From Acidovorax sp. NO-1 (GTDB taxonomy: Bacteria > Pseudomonadota > Gammaproteobacteria > Burkholderiales > Burkholderiaceae_C), in the NCBI RefSeq assembly GCF_000238595.1, contig NZ_AGTS01000077.1:1-64000 (forward strand): a DNA stretch of 64,000 nucleotides, written 5' to 3'. The notes beneath the pieces were generated by a model that saw only the letters and a list, made by a program, of their open reading frames with translations, was not told the origin of the DNA and made no database searches. Position 1 is the stretch's first letter; each line of letters begins with the position of its first letter. The translations under genes and the position numbers were made by a program. Shown here one piece after another: positions 10,764-20,301 of the stretch.

Positions 10764-10865
10764 GGGCATCTCCCGGGGTGTTGTTTCAGACCCCCTGATT
10801 GCACCCAACTACGACCACTTTCGCTGTAGGCCAGCGGGCCAAATGCGGGTCAGCCTGGATTGAGA

Positions 10866-10930
10866 TTTCAGGAGCAAAAAAGCGTTGCAGCGCTCTGCAG
10901 TGTTGCGCAATCAGCTATCAAAATAAAAGC
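10866..10930 (-). repeat. Palindromic repeat family A, degenerate copy 3
   Basis: On the minus strand it reads ttttgatagctgattgcgca, then an altered centre, then agcgctgcaacg and ttttttgctcctgaaat. Both flanks match the family, but the central palindrome has drifted. It lies between the hypothetical gene at 10.3-10.8 kb and the DUF1294 gene, just beyond the stop of the latter. Confidence 0.6.
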
Positions 10931-10941
10931 GGGTGACGCGT

Positions 10942-11349
10942 TCACCCCAGCCCGCCGAATGCCCACACCAGCAGGGCAAGGCAGTTGAGCGCCACCGTCA
11001 CCCAGTACATGCGCCGAAACGGTACCTTGGCCGTTTTGTGGCGCAGCAACTGCTGCGCAAACCATGCCCCGGGCCACCCGCCTGCCAGGCCCAGAAGGTG
11101 CAGGTGGCTTTCCGGCGTGCGCCGCTGGGCTCCGCCCTGTGCGGCGCTTTTGTCGAGGGCGTAAATGAGCACGGTGAGCACGTTCACCGAGACCGCCGCT
11201 CCCAGCACCCACAGGGGTATTTGCCCGGCCCGTGCCCCCCACGCCAGCGCTGCGGCCCAGGCGGCAACAAGCAGCAGTACGCCCCCTGTGGATGCACCGG
11301 AATGCCGGCCCCTGCGGCCGCGGTGTGGGGGATCGTTGCGTTGCGGCAT
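10942..11349 (-). CDS. DUF1294 family membrane protein
   Basis: 135 residues with about three membrane segments ([35 protein letters not shown] and the C-terminal [15 protein letters not shown]). The diagnostic DUF1294 block is [41 protein letters not shown]. Some family members carry an N-terminal cold-shock domain; this one does not. Function unknown; inner membrane. It lies 27 bases upstream of the CoA-transferase stop, head to tail on the same strand. Confidence 0.82.
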   Translation of the reverse strand: [135 protein letters not shown]

Positions 11350-11376
11350 GTAAGGGCTTGAAGCGGGGGATTGCTG

Positions 11377-12267
11377 TCAGGTGAGCGTGTGAAGCGGAAT
11401 GTCTTGTGCCGCCGCCAGCGCGTCAAGTTCAGCCCTTGTCTTTGTCAGGACAAAGGCCGCGACGGCGGCATGGGTGGCCGCACTGCGCAAGGTGGCGGGG
11501 TTGCCGTCGGCAGGCAGGCCAGCGGCAGCGCACAGGCTGGCCGCAAAGTGGGGCTCCAGCGCAGCCACGGCCACGCGGCCATCTGCACAGGGGTAGATGC
11601 GGTAGCCCGCATGGTGGCCGCCCACGTCGCCGCCGGGCGTGGTCAGGCCCCAGTCGCGCGGCTGGGCCAGCCAGGCTGCGGCGTCGGCCAGGGCCACTTC
11701 GATGCACACGCCACTGCCCGTGTGGGCACGCTCCAGCTGGGCCTGCAGCACGGCCTCGCTGGCCATCAGGGCGCCGCCCATGTCGGCGTACAGGGTGGGT
11801 GGCATCTCGGTGCCGGTCACCAGGCCTGCGTCCGCCAGGTAGGTGAGGTCGTGGCCGGGTTCTTCGGCACGCTCGGCCGCAGCGCCCACGATGCGCACCA
11901 GCGAAAGGCGGGGGTATTTGGCTTGCAGGGTCTCCCAGGAGAGGCCCAGTTTGGTGAGCGCTGAGGGGCGAAATGAGGTGATCAGCACATCGGTGCGGGC
12001 CAGTTCCTTGTGCAAGGTGGCCTGACCTTCGGGTGTCTTGAGGTGGGCATGCACCACGCGGACGCCCTGGTGCAGCGTGGCATAGGCCGCCGGGCTGTAA
12101 ATGCCCATGGGATCGGCACTGGGGTGGCCCGGCGCGGGCGGGGGTTCGAGCTTGGTGCACTCGGCCCCCATGCGTGCACACCGCACCAGGGCGGCGGGGC
12201 CGGGCAGGTTGAGCGCGAGGCTCAGGACGCGGACATTGCGCAGGGGCTGGGGCAGGGCAGTTGTCAT
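11377..12267 (-). CDS. CaiB/BaiF family CoA-transferase (short form)
   Basis: 296 residues. The N-terminus (NVRVLSLALNLPGPAALVRCARMGAECTKLEPP) and the block ARTDVLITSFRPSALTKLGLSWETLQAKYPRLSLVRI are characteristic of class III CoA-transferases and alpha-methylacyl-CoA racemases. The DLTYLADAGL segment holds the usual catalytic Asp region. Full-length family members have about 360-400 residues, so the C-terminal part is short here, as in some betaproteobacterial members. The ATG at 12267 begins at the conserved domain; the open frame extends to 12366 without similarity. Substrate unknown. Confidence 0.82.
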   Translation of the reverse strand: MTTALPQPLRNVRVLSLALNLPGPAALVRCARMGAECTKLEPPPAPGHPSADPMGIYSPAAYATLHQGVRVVHAHLKTPEGQATLHKELARTDVLITSFRPSALTKLGLSWETLQAKYPRLSLVRIVGAAAERAEEPGHDLTYLADAGLVTGTEMPPTLYADMGGALMASEAVLQAQLERAHTGSGVCIEVALADAAAWLAQPRDWGLTTPGGDVGGHHAGYRIYPCADGRVAVAALEPHFAASLCAAAGLPADGNPATLRSAATHAAVAAFVLTKTRAELDALAAAQDIPLHTLT

Positions 12268-12388
12268 GGGTGTGGGGTTGTGTCGGTGTTGTGGTTTTGA
12301 ACGGAAGGAGAAAGCGCGGCGCTGGAACTTCACGGGGCGCGTGGGCTCATTCCCTGCGTTATACATAATTTGTTACGCTCCCCGACCC

Positions 12389-13312
12389 ATGCAACGCAGA
12401 ACCTCGTTGGCCGCCCTCACGGGCCTGGCCGCCTTTCCGGGAGCTTTCATGACCACGTCTCTGAGCAGCGCTGCCACGGCATCTGCGTTGCAGGCGCTCA
12501 AGCCCTCGCCCCGCATGCCCGTGCTGTTTGTGGGCCACGGCAGCCCCATGAACGCCATCGAGGACAACGCCTGGCGACGCAGCTGGCAGGCCTTGGGAGC
12601 GGAGCTGATGGCGCGCGCAGTGCAGCCGCAGCTCATCCTGTGTGTGTCGGCCCACTGGCTCACACGCGGCGGCTGGCAGCTGACGGGCATGGCCCACCCC
12701 AAGACCATCCACGACTTTGGCGGTTTCCCGCAGGAGCTGTTTGACCAGCAATACCCCGCGCCTGGCGCTCCGCAAGTGGCGCGCAGTCTTGCGGCCGAAC
12801 TGAAGTCACCCGCTACTGGCGCCGCACTGGGCGTGGACGAAGCTGAGTGGGGCCTGGACCACGGCACCTGGTCGGTGCTCAAGCCCATGTTCCCCAAGGC
12901 GCAGATCCCTGTGATGCAGCTGAGCATGGACTACAGCCGCGCCCCGGCCGAGCACTACGCGCTAGGCCAGCAGCTCGAAGTCCTGCGCGAGCGGGGCGTG
13001 CTGATCGTCGGCAGCGGCAATGTGGTGCACAACCTGCGCCTCACGCGCCGTGGCACGGCCGCCAACGAGGCCTACGACTGGGCCACCGAGTTCGACACCG
13101 TGGTGCAGGAGCAGATTAAGAAGGGCCAGCTCGGCGCCCTGCAGGACTTCCAGAAACTGGGTGCCGTGGCCAAACAGGCGCACCCCACGCACGAGCACTA
13201 TCTGCCGCTGCTGTACGCGGCGGGAGCCGTGTTGCCCAGCGAGATGCCGCGCTTCTTCAACACGGGCTACCAGTCGGCGTCGATCTCGATGCGGTCGGTG
13301 CTTTGGGGGTGA
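12389..13312 (+). CDS. ygiD: LigB-type extradiol dioxygenase (DODA/YgiD family), probably exported
   Basis: 307 residues. The family core begins at MPVLFVGHGSPMNAIEDN and includes LCVSAHWLTRGGWQLTGM, HDFGGFPQELF, GLDHGTWSVLKPMFP, VGSGNVVHNLR and HPTHEHYLPLLYAAGA. The His residues in these motifs bind the metal in the 4,5-DOPA extradiol dioxygenase family. Unusually, about 35 residues precede the domain: QRRTSLAALTGLAAF, a twin-arginine, a hydrophobic stretch and an AATA cleavage-like site. This suggests Tat export, whereas E. coli YgiD lacks it. Transcribed divergently from the CoA-transferase gene. Natural substrate unknown. Confidence 0.85.
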   Translation: MQRRTSLAALTGLAAFPGAFMTTSLSSAATASALQALKPSPRMPVLFVGHGSPMNAIEDNAWRRSWQALGAELMARAVQPQLILCVSAHWLTRGGWQLTGMAHPKTIHDFGGFPQELFDQQYPAPGAPQVARSLAAELKSPATGAALGVDEAEWGLDHGTWSVLKPMFPKAQIPVMQLSMDYSRAPAEHYALGQQLEVLRERGVLIVGSGNVVHNLRLTRRGTAANEAYDWATEFDTVVQEQIKKGQLGALQDFQKLGAVAKQAHPTHEHYLPLLYAAGAVLPSEMPRFFNTGYQSASISMRSVLWG

Positions 13313-13340
13313 TGGGGGCGTCCTGTCTGTAGTGGTTTGC

Positions 13341-13403
13341 TTCAATTTTTATAGCTGGTGGCGCTTATGGATAAAGCGCTAGAGGCCAAAATGGCTTGAA
13401 AAC
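13341..13403 (+). repeat. Palindromic repeat family A, copy 4
   Basis: tcaatttttatagctggtgg, cgcttatggataaagcgct and agaggccaaaatggcttgaa: a near-consensus intergenic copy between the dioxygenase gene and the nucleotidyltransferase remnant. Confidence 0.85.
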
Positions 13404-13418
13404 TATCCGCACTGGCGA

Positions 13419-13829
13419 TCAGCGCGGGAGGTCATCCGCCCGGATCGTCAGCCACGGCCAGCGTCCGCTGTAGCTTTCCGCCTTGGCCTGGAACAGCGCC
13501 AGATGTGGACAGGCAGGGTTGGGGCGCAGCAATCCGGCATACAGCTCTTCAAGTCCGTAAGGCAGGTCGTAGTCCTTGATATTCGCAGTCGGCGCCCAAC
13601 CCGACTTCAGGTTCCACACCGTCTGAAACAGGCAGCCCGCCACCAGCCAGACATCGGGCAGGCCCAGAAACGGCAAACGCTCCAGAAGGTCCGCGTTGTG
13701 CGGGTTCTGGAGCGCTTCGCTCACAAAGCGGCGCTGAAGATCAGAGTGAGGGTTCAAGGGGGCATTCAATGGATTGCGTATCGCCACTGCCCCCCGAACA
13801 AGCGCAGCCCATGCGAGGTAGCCGCGCAA
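13419..13829 (-). pseudogene. Nucleotidyltransferase-fold family remnant (NTP_transf_6), internally deleted
   Basis: The open frame encodes 136 residues. [45 protein letters not shown] is the N-terminal part of the bacterial nucleotidyltransferase family (usual length about 190-200). KDYDL is then joined directly to [30 protein letters not shown], which normally lies much nearer the C-terminus. Roughly 70-100 residues, including most of the catalytic core, are therefore missing in frame at about 13570. The first residues ([17 protein letters not shown]) are encoded by a family B repeat and are not part of the family. I regard it as a decayed gene; the deletion size is an estimate from memory of the family. 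Confidence 0.75.
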
Positions 13830-13920
13830 GGGCCGCCCCGCCGCGCTGGCTGCGTCCCCCTTCCCGAATTGCGCAGCAATTCGAGAGAAAGGGGGAAGGC
13901 GCGCAAGCGCCTCAGGGGGT
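13785..13920 (-). repeat. GC-rich palindromic repeat family B, copy 1
   Basis: On the minus strand: ccccctgaggcgcttgcgcg, cttccccctttctctcgaatt pairing with aattcgggaagggggac, then cagcgcggcggggcggccct. It matches copy 4 closely and copies 2 and 3 in its first half. It begins immediately after the stop of the aminotransferase gene and could fold as its 3' hairpin. Confidence 0.8.
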
Positions 13921-15116
13921 TAAACCACCTTGGCGATCGCCTGGCAGACGTAGTCGATGTTCTTGCTGTTCAGGGCAGCCACACACATGCGACCGGTGTC
14001 GGTGCCATACACGCCGAACTCGTTGCGCAGGCGCACCATCTGGTCTTTGGAGAGGCCCGAGTAGCTGAACATGCCGATCTGCGCGGTGATGAAGCTCATG
14101 TCCTGCTTCACACCGGCAGCCTTGAGGCCATCCACCAGCTTCTGGCGCATGGCCTTGATGCGCACGCGCATCTCGCCCAGTTCCTTCTCCCACAGCGCGC
14201 GCAGCTCGGGGTTGTTCAGCACGGCAGCCACCACTGCGCCACCGTGGATGGGTGGGTTGGAGTAGTTGGTGCGGATGACGATCTTGAGCTGGCTGAGCAC
14301 GCGCGCGGCTTCTTCCTTGTCGGCGCACAGCACCGACAGGCCGCCCACGCGCTCGCCATACAGGCTGAAGCTCTTGCTGAAAGATGTGGAGACAAAGAAG
14401 TTCAGGCCGGCAGCCACGAACTTCTGGATAACAGCGCCGTCTTCGGCGATGCCGTGGCCGAAGCCCTGGTAGGCCATGTCGAGGAAAGGCGTGAGGTTCT
14501 TGGCCTTGACCACGGCGATGACCTGGTCCCACTGCCCGGGGGTGATGTCGTAGCCGGTGGGGTTGTGGCAGCAGGCGTGCAGCACGACGATGGTGCCGGG
14601 GGCTGCGGCGTTCAGGCTGGCGAGCATGCCTTCGAAGTTCACGCCGCGCTTTTCCGCGTCGTAGTATGCGTAGGTGCCGACTTCAAAACCGGCGTTGGTG
14701 AACAGCGCGCGGTGGTTTTCCCAGCTGGGGTCGGAGATCAGCACCTTGGCGCCCGGGCTGACCTTCTTCAGAAAGTCAGCGCCGATCTTGAGGCCACCGG
14801 TGCCGCCGATGGCCTGCACGGTGGCCACGCGGCCAGATTTGACGGGTTCGCTGTCGGCGCCGAACACCAGGCTCTTGACGGCGTTGTCATACGCCACGAT
14901 GCCGTCGATGGGCAGGTAGCCACGGGCCGTGGGGGTGGACATCATGGTCTTTTCTGCGGCCTGCACACATTGCAGCAGGGGCAGCTTGCCGTTGTCGTCG
15001 AAATAAACGCCGACGCCCAGGTTGACCTTGTTGGGGTTGGTGTCGGCGTTGAATTGCTCGTTGAGGCCCAGGATGGGGTCGCGGGGGGCCATTTCGACGG
15101 CGGTGAACAGAGACAT
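13920..15116 (-). CDS. tyrB: Aromatic/aspartate aminotransferase
   Basis: 398 residues, PLP enzyme of class I (family I-alpha), cytoplasmic. It starts [36 protein letters not shown]. The PLP lysine is in the [14 protein letters not shown] motif; NPTG occurs in [11 protein letters not shown]; substrate arginines are in RTNYSNPP and, near the end, in GRMCVAALN. It transfers amino groups between aromatic amino acids or aspartate and 2-oxoglutarate. The choice between TyrB and AspC activity cannot be made with confidence from sequence; betaproteobacterial orthologues are usually called aromatic amino acid aminotransferase. It is divergent from uvrB. Confidence 0.9.
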   Translation of the reverse strand: MSLFTAVEMAPRDPILGLNEQFNADTNPNKVNLGVGVYFDDNGKLPLLQCVQAAEKTMMSTPTARGYLPIDGIVAYDNAVKSLVFGADSEPVKSGRVATVQAIGGTGGLKIGADFLKKVSPGAKVLISDPSWENHRALFTNAGFEVGTYAYYDAEKRGVNFEGMLASLNAAAPGTIVVLHACCHNPTGYDITPGQWDQVIAVVKAKNLTPFLDMAYQGFGHGIAEDGAVIQKFVAAGLNFFVSTSFSKSFSLYGERVGGLSVLCADKEEAARVLSQLKIVIRTNYSNPPIHGGAVVAAVLNNPELRALWEKELGEMRVRIKAMRQKLVDGLKAAGVKQDMSFITAQIGMFSYSGLSKDQMVRLRNEFGVYGTDTGRMCVAALNSKNIDYVCQAIAKVV

Positions 15117-15224
15117 GAAAATCCTTGGAAAGAGGTTGTCAGTAGCGAGGAAGCCGGGTGTGGTGTACCGTTCCGGGTTCCGCCGATTTTAACGGCCCGC
15201 CCATTCCCATCGTTGACCGCCACC

Positions 15225-17315
15225 ATGCCGGAACCCACTGAAGTCATTACGGAAAAGCAGGACGGCGAGTTCGTCCGCTTCCCCGATTCCCCGTTTGAGC
15301 TGTTCCAGCCGTATCCACCGGCAGGCGACCAGCCCGAGGCCATCAACAAGCTGGTGGAGGGGCTGCATGACGGGGAGACCTTCCAGACGTTGCTGGGCGT
15401 GACGGGCTCGGGCAAGACCTTCACCATGGCCAACGTGATCGCGCGCATGGGCCGCCCGGCGATCGTGTTCGCGCCCAACAAGACGCTGGCCGCTCAGCTG
15501 TACAGCGAGTTCCGCGAGTTCTTTCCCAAGAACGCCGTGGAGTACTTCGTGAGCTACTACGACTACTACCAGCCCGAGGCGTACGTACCCCAGCGCGACC
15601 TGTTCATCGAGAAGGACAGCGCCATCAACGAGCACATCGAGCAGATGCGGCTCAGTTGCACCAAGAGCCTGATGGAGCGGCGCGATGTGGTGATCGTTGC
15701 CACCGTGTCGGCCATCTACGGTATTGGCGAGCCCGAGAGTTACCACCGCATGGTGATGACGCTGCGGGTGGGGGACAAGCTGGGGCAGCGTGACGTGATT
15801 GCCCAGCTGATCCGCATGCAATACCAGCGCAATGAGGCTGATTTTTCGCGGGGCAAGTTCCGCGTGCGGGGCGACACCATCGATGTGTTCCCGGCCGAAC
15901 ACTCCGAGCTGGCCATCCGTATCGAGTTGTTTGACGACGAGATCGAGAGCCTGCAGCTTTTCGACCCGCTCACGGGCCGCGTAAAGCAGAAGATTCCGCG
16001 CTTTACCGTGTACCCCAGCAGCCACTACGTGACACCCCGCGACAAGGTGCTGGCCGCCGTGGAGACCATCAAGCTGGAACTGGCCGAGCGCCTGCAGCAG
16101 CTGGTGGCAGACGGCAAGCTGGTGGAAGCGCAGCGGCTGGAGCAGCGCACCCGGTTTGATCTGGAAATGCTGAGCGAAGTGGGCCACTGCAAGGGCATCG
16201 AGAACTACACGCGCCACCTCTCCGGCGCCGCGCCGGGCGATCCGCCGAGCACGCTGACCGACTACATGCCCAAGGACGCGATCATGTTCCTGGACGAGAG
16301 TCACCAGATGATCGGGCAGCTCAACGCCATGTACAGCGGCGACCGCTCGCGCAAGACCACGCTGGTCGAATATGGGTTTCGCCTGCCGTCAGCGCTGGAC
16401 AACCGGCCGCTCAAGTTCGAGGAGTTCGAGCAGCGCATGCGGCAGGTGATTTTTGTTTCGGCCACACCGGCCGACTATGAAAAGACCCATTCCGGGCAGG
16501 TGGTGGACCAGGTGGTGCGACCTACCGGGCTGGTCGACCCCGAGGTCGAAGTGCGCCCAGCCACCCATCAGGTGGATGATGTGCTACAAGAAATACGCAT
16601 TCGCGTTGAAAAGCATGAGCGTGTACTCATTACTACGCTGACCAAGCGCATGGCCGAGCAGTTGACCGACTACCTGACCGATAACGGCGTGAAGGTGCGC
16701 TACCTGCACAGCGATGTGGATACCGTGGAGCGGGTAGAGATCATCCGTGACCTGCGCCTGGGGGCGTTTGACGTGCTGGTGGGGATCAACCTGCTGCGCG
16801 AGGGGCTGGACATACCCGAGGTGTCACTGGTGGCCATTCTCGATGCCGACAAGGAAGGCTTCCTGCGCGCCGAGCGCAGCCTGATCCAGACCATCGGCCG
16901 TGCGGCGCGGAACCTGAACGGCCGTGCAATTTTGTACGCAGACCGGATCACCGACTCCATGAAAAAAGCCATGGGCGAGACGGAACGTCGGCGCATCAAG
17001 CAGATCGCACACAACGAGGCCCACGGAATCACGCCGCGCAGCATTGTCAAGCGGGTGAGAGACCTGATTGACGGCGTTTACAGCGAAAAAGCCGGCAAGG
17101 ACGCCGAGCGGCTGGAGCAGGAGGCCTTGCAGCGGGCGCAGGTGGAGGACATGTCCGAGAAGGATGTGGCCCGAGAGATCAAGCGCCTGGAAAAGCTCAT
17201 GCTGGAACATGCGCGTAATCTGGAGTTTGAGCAGGCTGCCCGGGTGCGCGATCAGCTCACGCGGCTCAAGGACCAGGCTTTCGGGGCGCATGGCAACGAT
17301 TCCGTGGCCTTGTGA
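15225..17315 (+). CDS. uvrB: Excinuclease ABC subunit B
   Basis: 696 residues. It is the damage-verification helicase-like subunit of nucleotide excision repair, loading on DNA with UvrA and then recruiting UvrC. Walker A GVTGSGKT at residues 58-65, beta-hairpin region [19 protein letters not shown]-type box FLDESH, motif VSATPADYE, helicase motifs [29 protein letters not shown] and QTIGRAARN, and a C-terminal UVR domain ([24 protein letters not shown]) that contacts UvrC. The ATG at 15225 follows aacggcccgccc; a frame open back to 13503 is only the extension upstream. No LexA box was recognised upstream. Confidence 0.97.
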   Translation: MPEPTEVITEKQDGEFVRFPDSPFELFQPYPPAGDQPEAINKLVEGLHDGETFQTLLGVTGSGKTFTMANVIARMGRPAIVFAPNKTLAAQLYSEFREFFPKNAVEYFVSYYDYYQPEAYVPQRDLFIEKDSAINEHIEQMRLSCTKSLMERRDVVIVATVSAIYGIGEPESYHRMVMTLRVGDKLGQRDVIAQLIRMQYQRNEADFSRGKFRVRGDTIDVFPAEHSELAIRIELFDDEIESLQLFDPLTGRVKQKIPRFTVYPSSHYVTPRDKVLAAVETIKLELAERLQQLVADGKLVEAQRLEQRTRFDLEMLSEVGHCKGIENYTRHLSGAAPGDPPSTLTDYMPKDAIMFLDESHQMIGQLNAMYSGDRSRKTTLVEYGFRLPSALDNRPLKFEEFEQRMRQVIFVSATPADYEKTHSGQVVDQVVRPTGLVDPEVEVRPATHQVDDVLQEIRIRVEKHERVLITTLTKRMAEQLTDYLTDNGVKVRYLHSDVDTVERVEIIRDLRLGAFDVLVGINLLREGLDIPEVSLVAILDADKEGFLRAERSLIQTIGRAARNLNGRAILYADRITDSMKKAMGETERRRIKQIAHNEAHGITPRSIVKRVRDLIDGVYSEKAGKDAERLEQEALQRAQVEDMSEKDVAREIKRLEKLMLEHARNLEFEQAARVRDQLTRLKDQAFGAHGNDSVAL

Positions 17316-17367
17316 AGGGCGAACGATGGAAAATAACTATCAGGTCGATTAAAAACCAGTTGGTTAT

Positions 17368-17404
17368 TTAACCCGACAGAATCGATAGGGATTTGTGTTA
17401 TACT
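17368..17404 (+). promoter_or_regulatory. iscR promoter with candidate type 1-like IscR binding site
   Basis: TATACT at 17399-17404 is a good -10 element. Directly upstream, from 17368, aacccgacagaatcgatagg then gatt resembles type 1 IscR sites (a dyad around CCGAC-N-GATAGGG). [2Fe-2S]-IscR would repress the operon from here. The transcript would have a leader of about 145 bases before iscR. The motif match is by eye. Confidence 0.5.
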
Positions 17405-17553
17405 CCTGCAAAATACTCAAGAAAACAGCCCAGCGATGAAGGGCTCCGTGCCAGGCAACTGTGCGGAGTAAGGGGCGGAGACGGTGCCTCGCTGACGACC
17501 AGTCAGTGCAGGTGGTTTCTACAACGAACAAGCCTTAGCACAAGGAGCTTGCG

Positions 17554-18090
17554 ATGCGTCTCACAACCAAAGGCCGTTTTGCGGTCACCGCCATGATTGA
17601 CCTGGCCCTGCGCCAGAACAATGGACCTGTCACCCTCGCCGCCATCAGCCAGCGCCAGCAGATTTCGCTGTCGTACCTGGAGCAACTCTTTGGCAAGCTT
17701 CGTCGCCATGAACTGGTGGAATCTACACGTGGCCCTGGCGGCGGTTACACACTGGCCCGCAAGGCAGGCGACATCACGGTGGCAGACATCATCGTGTCGG
17801 TGGACGAACCCATCGACGCCACGCAATGCGGCGGCAAGGAAAACTGCCTGGGCGAAGCCGGCCGCTGCATGACGCATGAACTGTGGGCATCGCTCAACCA
17901 GCGCATGGTTGAGTTCCTGGACTCGGTCACCCTGCAAAAGCTGGTGGACGAGCAGATCGCCAAGGGTGTCCAGATCGAAGACAAGCCAGTTGTGCGCCGC
18001 GCCATCTCTACCACCCCGGTGGTGAAGCCGATTCGTGTGAATGCTCCGAACTCCGTATTTGCGCTGGGCAACGTTTTCGCCAAATCCTGA
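17554..18090 (+). CDS. iscR: Fe-S cluster assembly transcriptional regulator IscR
   Basis: 178 residues, Rrf2 family. The N-terminal winged helix is MRLTTKGRFAVTAMIDLAL ... LSYLEQLFGKLRRHELVESTRGPGGGY. The [2Fe-2S] ligands are visible as C92, C98, C105 and H108, with one extra residue between the second and third Cys compared with E. coli (92/98/104/107). Holo-IscR represses the isc operon, while apo-IscR controls a second set of genes. It heads iscRSUA, with a 108-base gap to iscS containing a hairpin (18107-18128: gtgccg/cggcac) without a T-tract, perhaps an mRNA processing or stability element. Confidence 0.96.
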   Translation: MRLTTKGRFAVTAMIDLALRQNNGPVTLAAISQRQQISLSYLEQLFGKLRRHELVESTRGPGGGYTLARKAGDITVADIIVSVDEPIDATQCGGKENCLGEAGRCMTHELWASLNQRMVEFLDSVTLQKLVDEQIAKGVQIEDKPVVRRAISTTPVVKPIRVNAPNSVFALGNVFAKS

Positions 18091-18198
18091 CTGCCGAGAG
18101 AGGCCTGTGCCGGCCCCCGGGTCGGCACCGCCGTGAGCCCTGTTTGAACCCCATTTGTTTTATTGCGTTTGCCAGCCAGCAACCCTACTGAGCCAGCC

Positions 18199-19419
18199 AT
18201 GGACATGACCCCGCACTTTCCCATCTATCTCGACTATGGCGCCACCACGCCTGTGGACCCCCGCGTCGTGGATGCCATGATTCCCTGGTTGCGCGAGCAC
18301 TTCGGCAATCCGGCGTCGCGCAGCCACGCCTGGGGTTGGGAGGCCGAAGAGGCCGTGGAAAAGGCGCGCGTTCAGGTGGCAGACCTGATCGGTGCCGACC
18401 CCCGCGAAATTGTCTGGACCAGCGGTGCGACCGAGTCCATCAACCTGGCCTTGAAGGGTGCTGCCCATTTCTACAAAGGCAAGGGCAAGCACCTCATCAC
18501 GCTCAAGACCGAACACAAGGCCGTGCTGGACACCATGCGCGAGCTGGAGCGCCAGGGCTTTGAAGCCACGTACATGGATGTCCAGGAAGATGGTCTCGTC
18601 AACATGGATGCCCTGAAGGCCGCCATCCGCCCCGACACCGTGCTGGTCAGCATTCTGTTCGTCAACAACGAAATCGGCGTGATCCAGGACATCCCTGCTA
18701 TCGGCGCGCTGTGCCGTGAAAAGGGCATCCTGCTGCATGTGGATGCCGCCCAGGCCACCGGTCGTGTCGAGATTGACATGAACGTGCTGCCCATCGACCT
18801 GATGAGCATGACCGCCCACAAGACCTATGGCCCCAAGGGCGTTGGCGCGCTGTATGTGCGCCGCAAGCCTCGTGTTCGGCTGGAAGCGCAGATGCACGGC
18901 GGTGGCCACGAGCGCGGCATGCGTTCGGGCACCTTGCCCACGCACCAGATCGTGGGCATGGGTGAGGCTTTCCGCATCGCCAAGGAAGAAATGGCCGAGA
19001 GCAATGCCAAGGCCCATGCCTTGCAGCAGCGCCTGCTGGATGGCTTGAAGGACATTGAACAGGTGTTCATCAACGGCAGCATGGAGCGCCGCGTGCCGCA
19101 GAACCTGAACATGAGTTTCAACTTCGTCGAAGGCGAATCGCTCATCATGGGCATCAAGGGCTTGGCGGTGTCTTCGGGCTCGGCCTGCACATCGGCCAGC
19201 CTGGAGCCCAGCTATGTGCTGCGCGCCCTGGGCCGCAGCGACGAGCTGGCGCACAGCAGCCTGCGCATGACCATCGGCCGCTTCACGACGGAAGAAGAGA
19301 TCGACTACGCCATCTCCACCATCCGCGAGAACGTGGCGCGCCTGCGCGAGCTGAGCCCGCTGTGGGAGATGTACCAGGACGGCATCGACATCAGCACCAT
19401 CCAGTGGGCTGCGCACTGA
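18199..19419 (+). CDS. iscS: Cysteine desulfurase IscS
   Basis: 406 residues (E. coli 404). It is a PLP enzyme that takes sulfur from cysteine and passes it to IscU, tRNA-modifying enzymes and others. N-terminal [19 protein letters not shown] lysine in [11 protein letters not shown], and the mobile catalytic loop [21 protein letters not shown], which holds the persulfide Cys. The start codon at 18199 puts this motif at the expected position; an in-frame start at 18163 has no support. Third base composition is like its neighbours. Confidence 0.96.
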   Translation: MDMTPHFPIYLDYGATTPVDPRVVDAMIPWLREHFGNPASRSHAWGWEAEEAVEKARVQVADLIGADPREIVWTSGATESINLALKGAAHFYKGKGKHLITLKTEHKAVLDTMRELERQGFEATYMDVQEDGLVNMDALKAAIRPDTVLVSILFVNNEIGVIQDIPAIGALCREKGILLHVDAAQATGRVEIDMNVLPIDLMSMTAHKTYGPKGVGALYVRRKPRVRLEAQMHGGGHERGMRSGTLPTHQIVGMGEAFRIAKEEMAESNAKAHALQQRLLDGLKDIEQVFINGSMERRVPQNLNMSFNFVEGESLIMGIKGLAVSSGSACTSASLEPSYVLRALGRSDELAHSSLRMTIGRFTTEEEIDYAISTIRENVARLRELSPLWEMYQDGIDISTIQWAAH

Positions 19420-19458
19420 TCCCCTGAAGACTTTGTATGAATTGAAGAGGTAAACATC

Positions 19459-19857
19459 ATGGCTTACTCCGAAAAAGTGGTTGACCATTACGAGAACCCC
19501 CGCAATGTGGGTTCCTTCGACAAGGGGGATGATTCGGTGGGCACCGGCATGGTGGGCGCGCCCGCTTGCGGCGACGTGATGAAGCTGCAGATCAAGGTGA
19601 ACCCGGAAACCGGCGTGATCGAAGACGCACGCTTCAAGACCTACGGTTGCGGCTCCGCCATCGCCTCGTCGTCGCTGGTGACCGAATGGGTCAAGGGCAA
19701 GACGCTGGACGAAGCAGCGGCCCTCAAGAATAGCGAGATCGCTGAAGAGCTGGCCCTGCCGCCCGTGAAGATCCACTGCTCCATCCTGGCTGAAGATGCC
19801 ATCAAGGCCGCTGTGCTCGACTACAAGACCAAGCACACAGCCGCTGCCGCTGCCTGA
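19459..19857 (+). CDS. iscU: Fe-S cluster scaffold protein IscU
   Basis: 132 residues. The three cluster-binding cysteines are C37 (PACGD), C64 (YGCGSA) and C107 (KIHCS), with H106 and D39 also in place. The LPPVK motif just before C107 is the binding site for HscA. It receives sulfur from IscS and assembles [2Fe-2S] clusters. 39 bases after iscS, with an agagg ribosome site. The Ala-rich end (HTAAAAA) is unremarkable. Confidence 0.97.
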   Translation: MAYSEKVVDHYENPRNVGSFDKGDDSVGTGMVGAPACGDVMKLQIKVNPETGVIEDARFKTYGCGSAIASSSLVTEWVKGKTLDEAAALKNSEIAEELALPPVKIHCSILAEDAIKAAVLDYKTKHTAAAAA

Positions 19858-19883
19858 TTTGACAGATTAATAGATCGAGAGAC

Positions 19884-20207
19884 ATGGCCATTACGCTGAC
19901 AGAAGCCGCTGCCCGGCACGTCAACCGCTACTTGTCCCGCCGAGGCAAGGGCCTGGGCGTGCGCCTGGGCGTCAAGACGACCGGCTGCTCCGGGCTTGCC
20001 TACAAGCTCGAATATGTGGATGACAGCGAGCCGGAGGACATCGTGTTTGAGAATCACGGCGTCAAGGTGCTGATCGATCCCAAGAGCCTGGCCTATATCG
20101 ATGGCACCGAGCTCGACTTCGTGCGCGAGGGGCTGAACGAAGGCTTCAAGTTCAACAACCCCAACGAGCGTGACCGCTGCGGTTGTGGGGAGAGCTTCCG
20201 CGTTTGA
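19884..20207 (+). CDS. iscA: A-type Fe-S carrier IscA
   Basis: 107 residues of the HesB/IscA fold. Conserved cysteines C35 (TTGCSGLAY) and C99/C101 (CGCGESF) are the metal and cluster ligands. It hands clusters or iron to target apoproteins. 26 bases after iscU with agagac as ribosome site. It is followed by an intrinsic terminator, so it may be the last gene of the main isc transcript. Confidence 0.96.
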   Translation: MAITLTEAAARHVNRYLSRRGKGLGVRLGVKTTGCSGLAYKLEYVDDSEPEDIVFENHGVKVLIDPKSLAYIDGTELDFVREGLNEGFKFNNPNERDRCGCGESFRV

Positions 20208-20232
20208 GCGCACGCTGTCCTTCGCGCCGACA

Positions 20233-20266
20233 AACCGCCATCGCGCTGCGTGCTGGCGGTTTTTTC
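20233..20266 (+). terminator. Intrinsic terminator between iscA and hscB
   Basis: aaccgcca pairs with tggcggtt around a 13-base loop, followed by a run of T residues (ggttttttctt). It lies inside the isc cluster, 26 bases after the iscA stop, and could lower hscBA-fdx expression relative to iscRSUA. Confidence 0.7.
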
Positions 20267-20301
20267 TTGGTATTTTTGACTTTCCGTCTGCTTTCCAGCG
20301 C

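Noticed and set aside
16570-16640. AT-richer patch inside uvrB, suspected as another in-gene repeat
   Set aside because: The encoded residues ([29 protein letters not shown]) match ordinary UvrB without insertion, and the palindrome GCGCTT..AAGCGC is absent.
18107-18128. Hairpin between iscR and iscS as a terminator
   Set aside because: The stem is good but no T-tract follows; kept only as a note under iscR.
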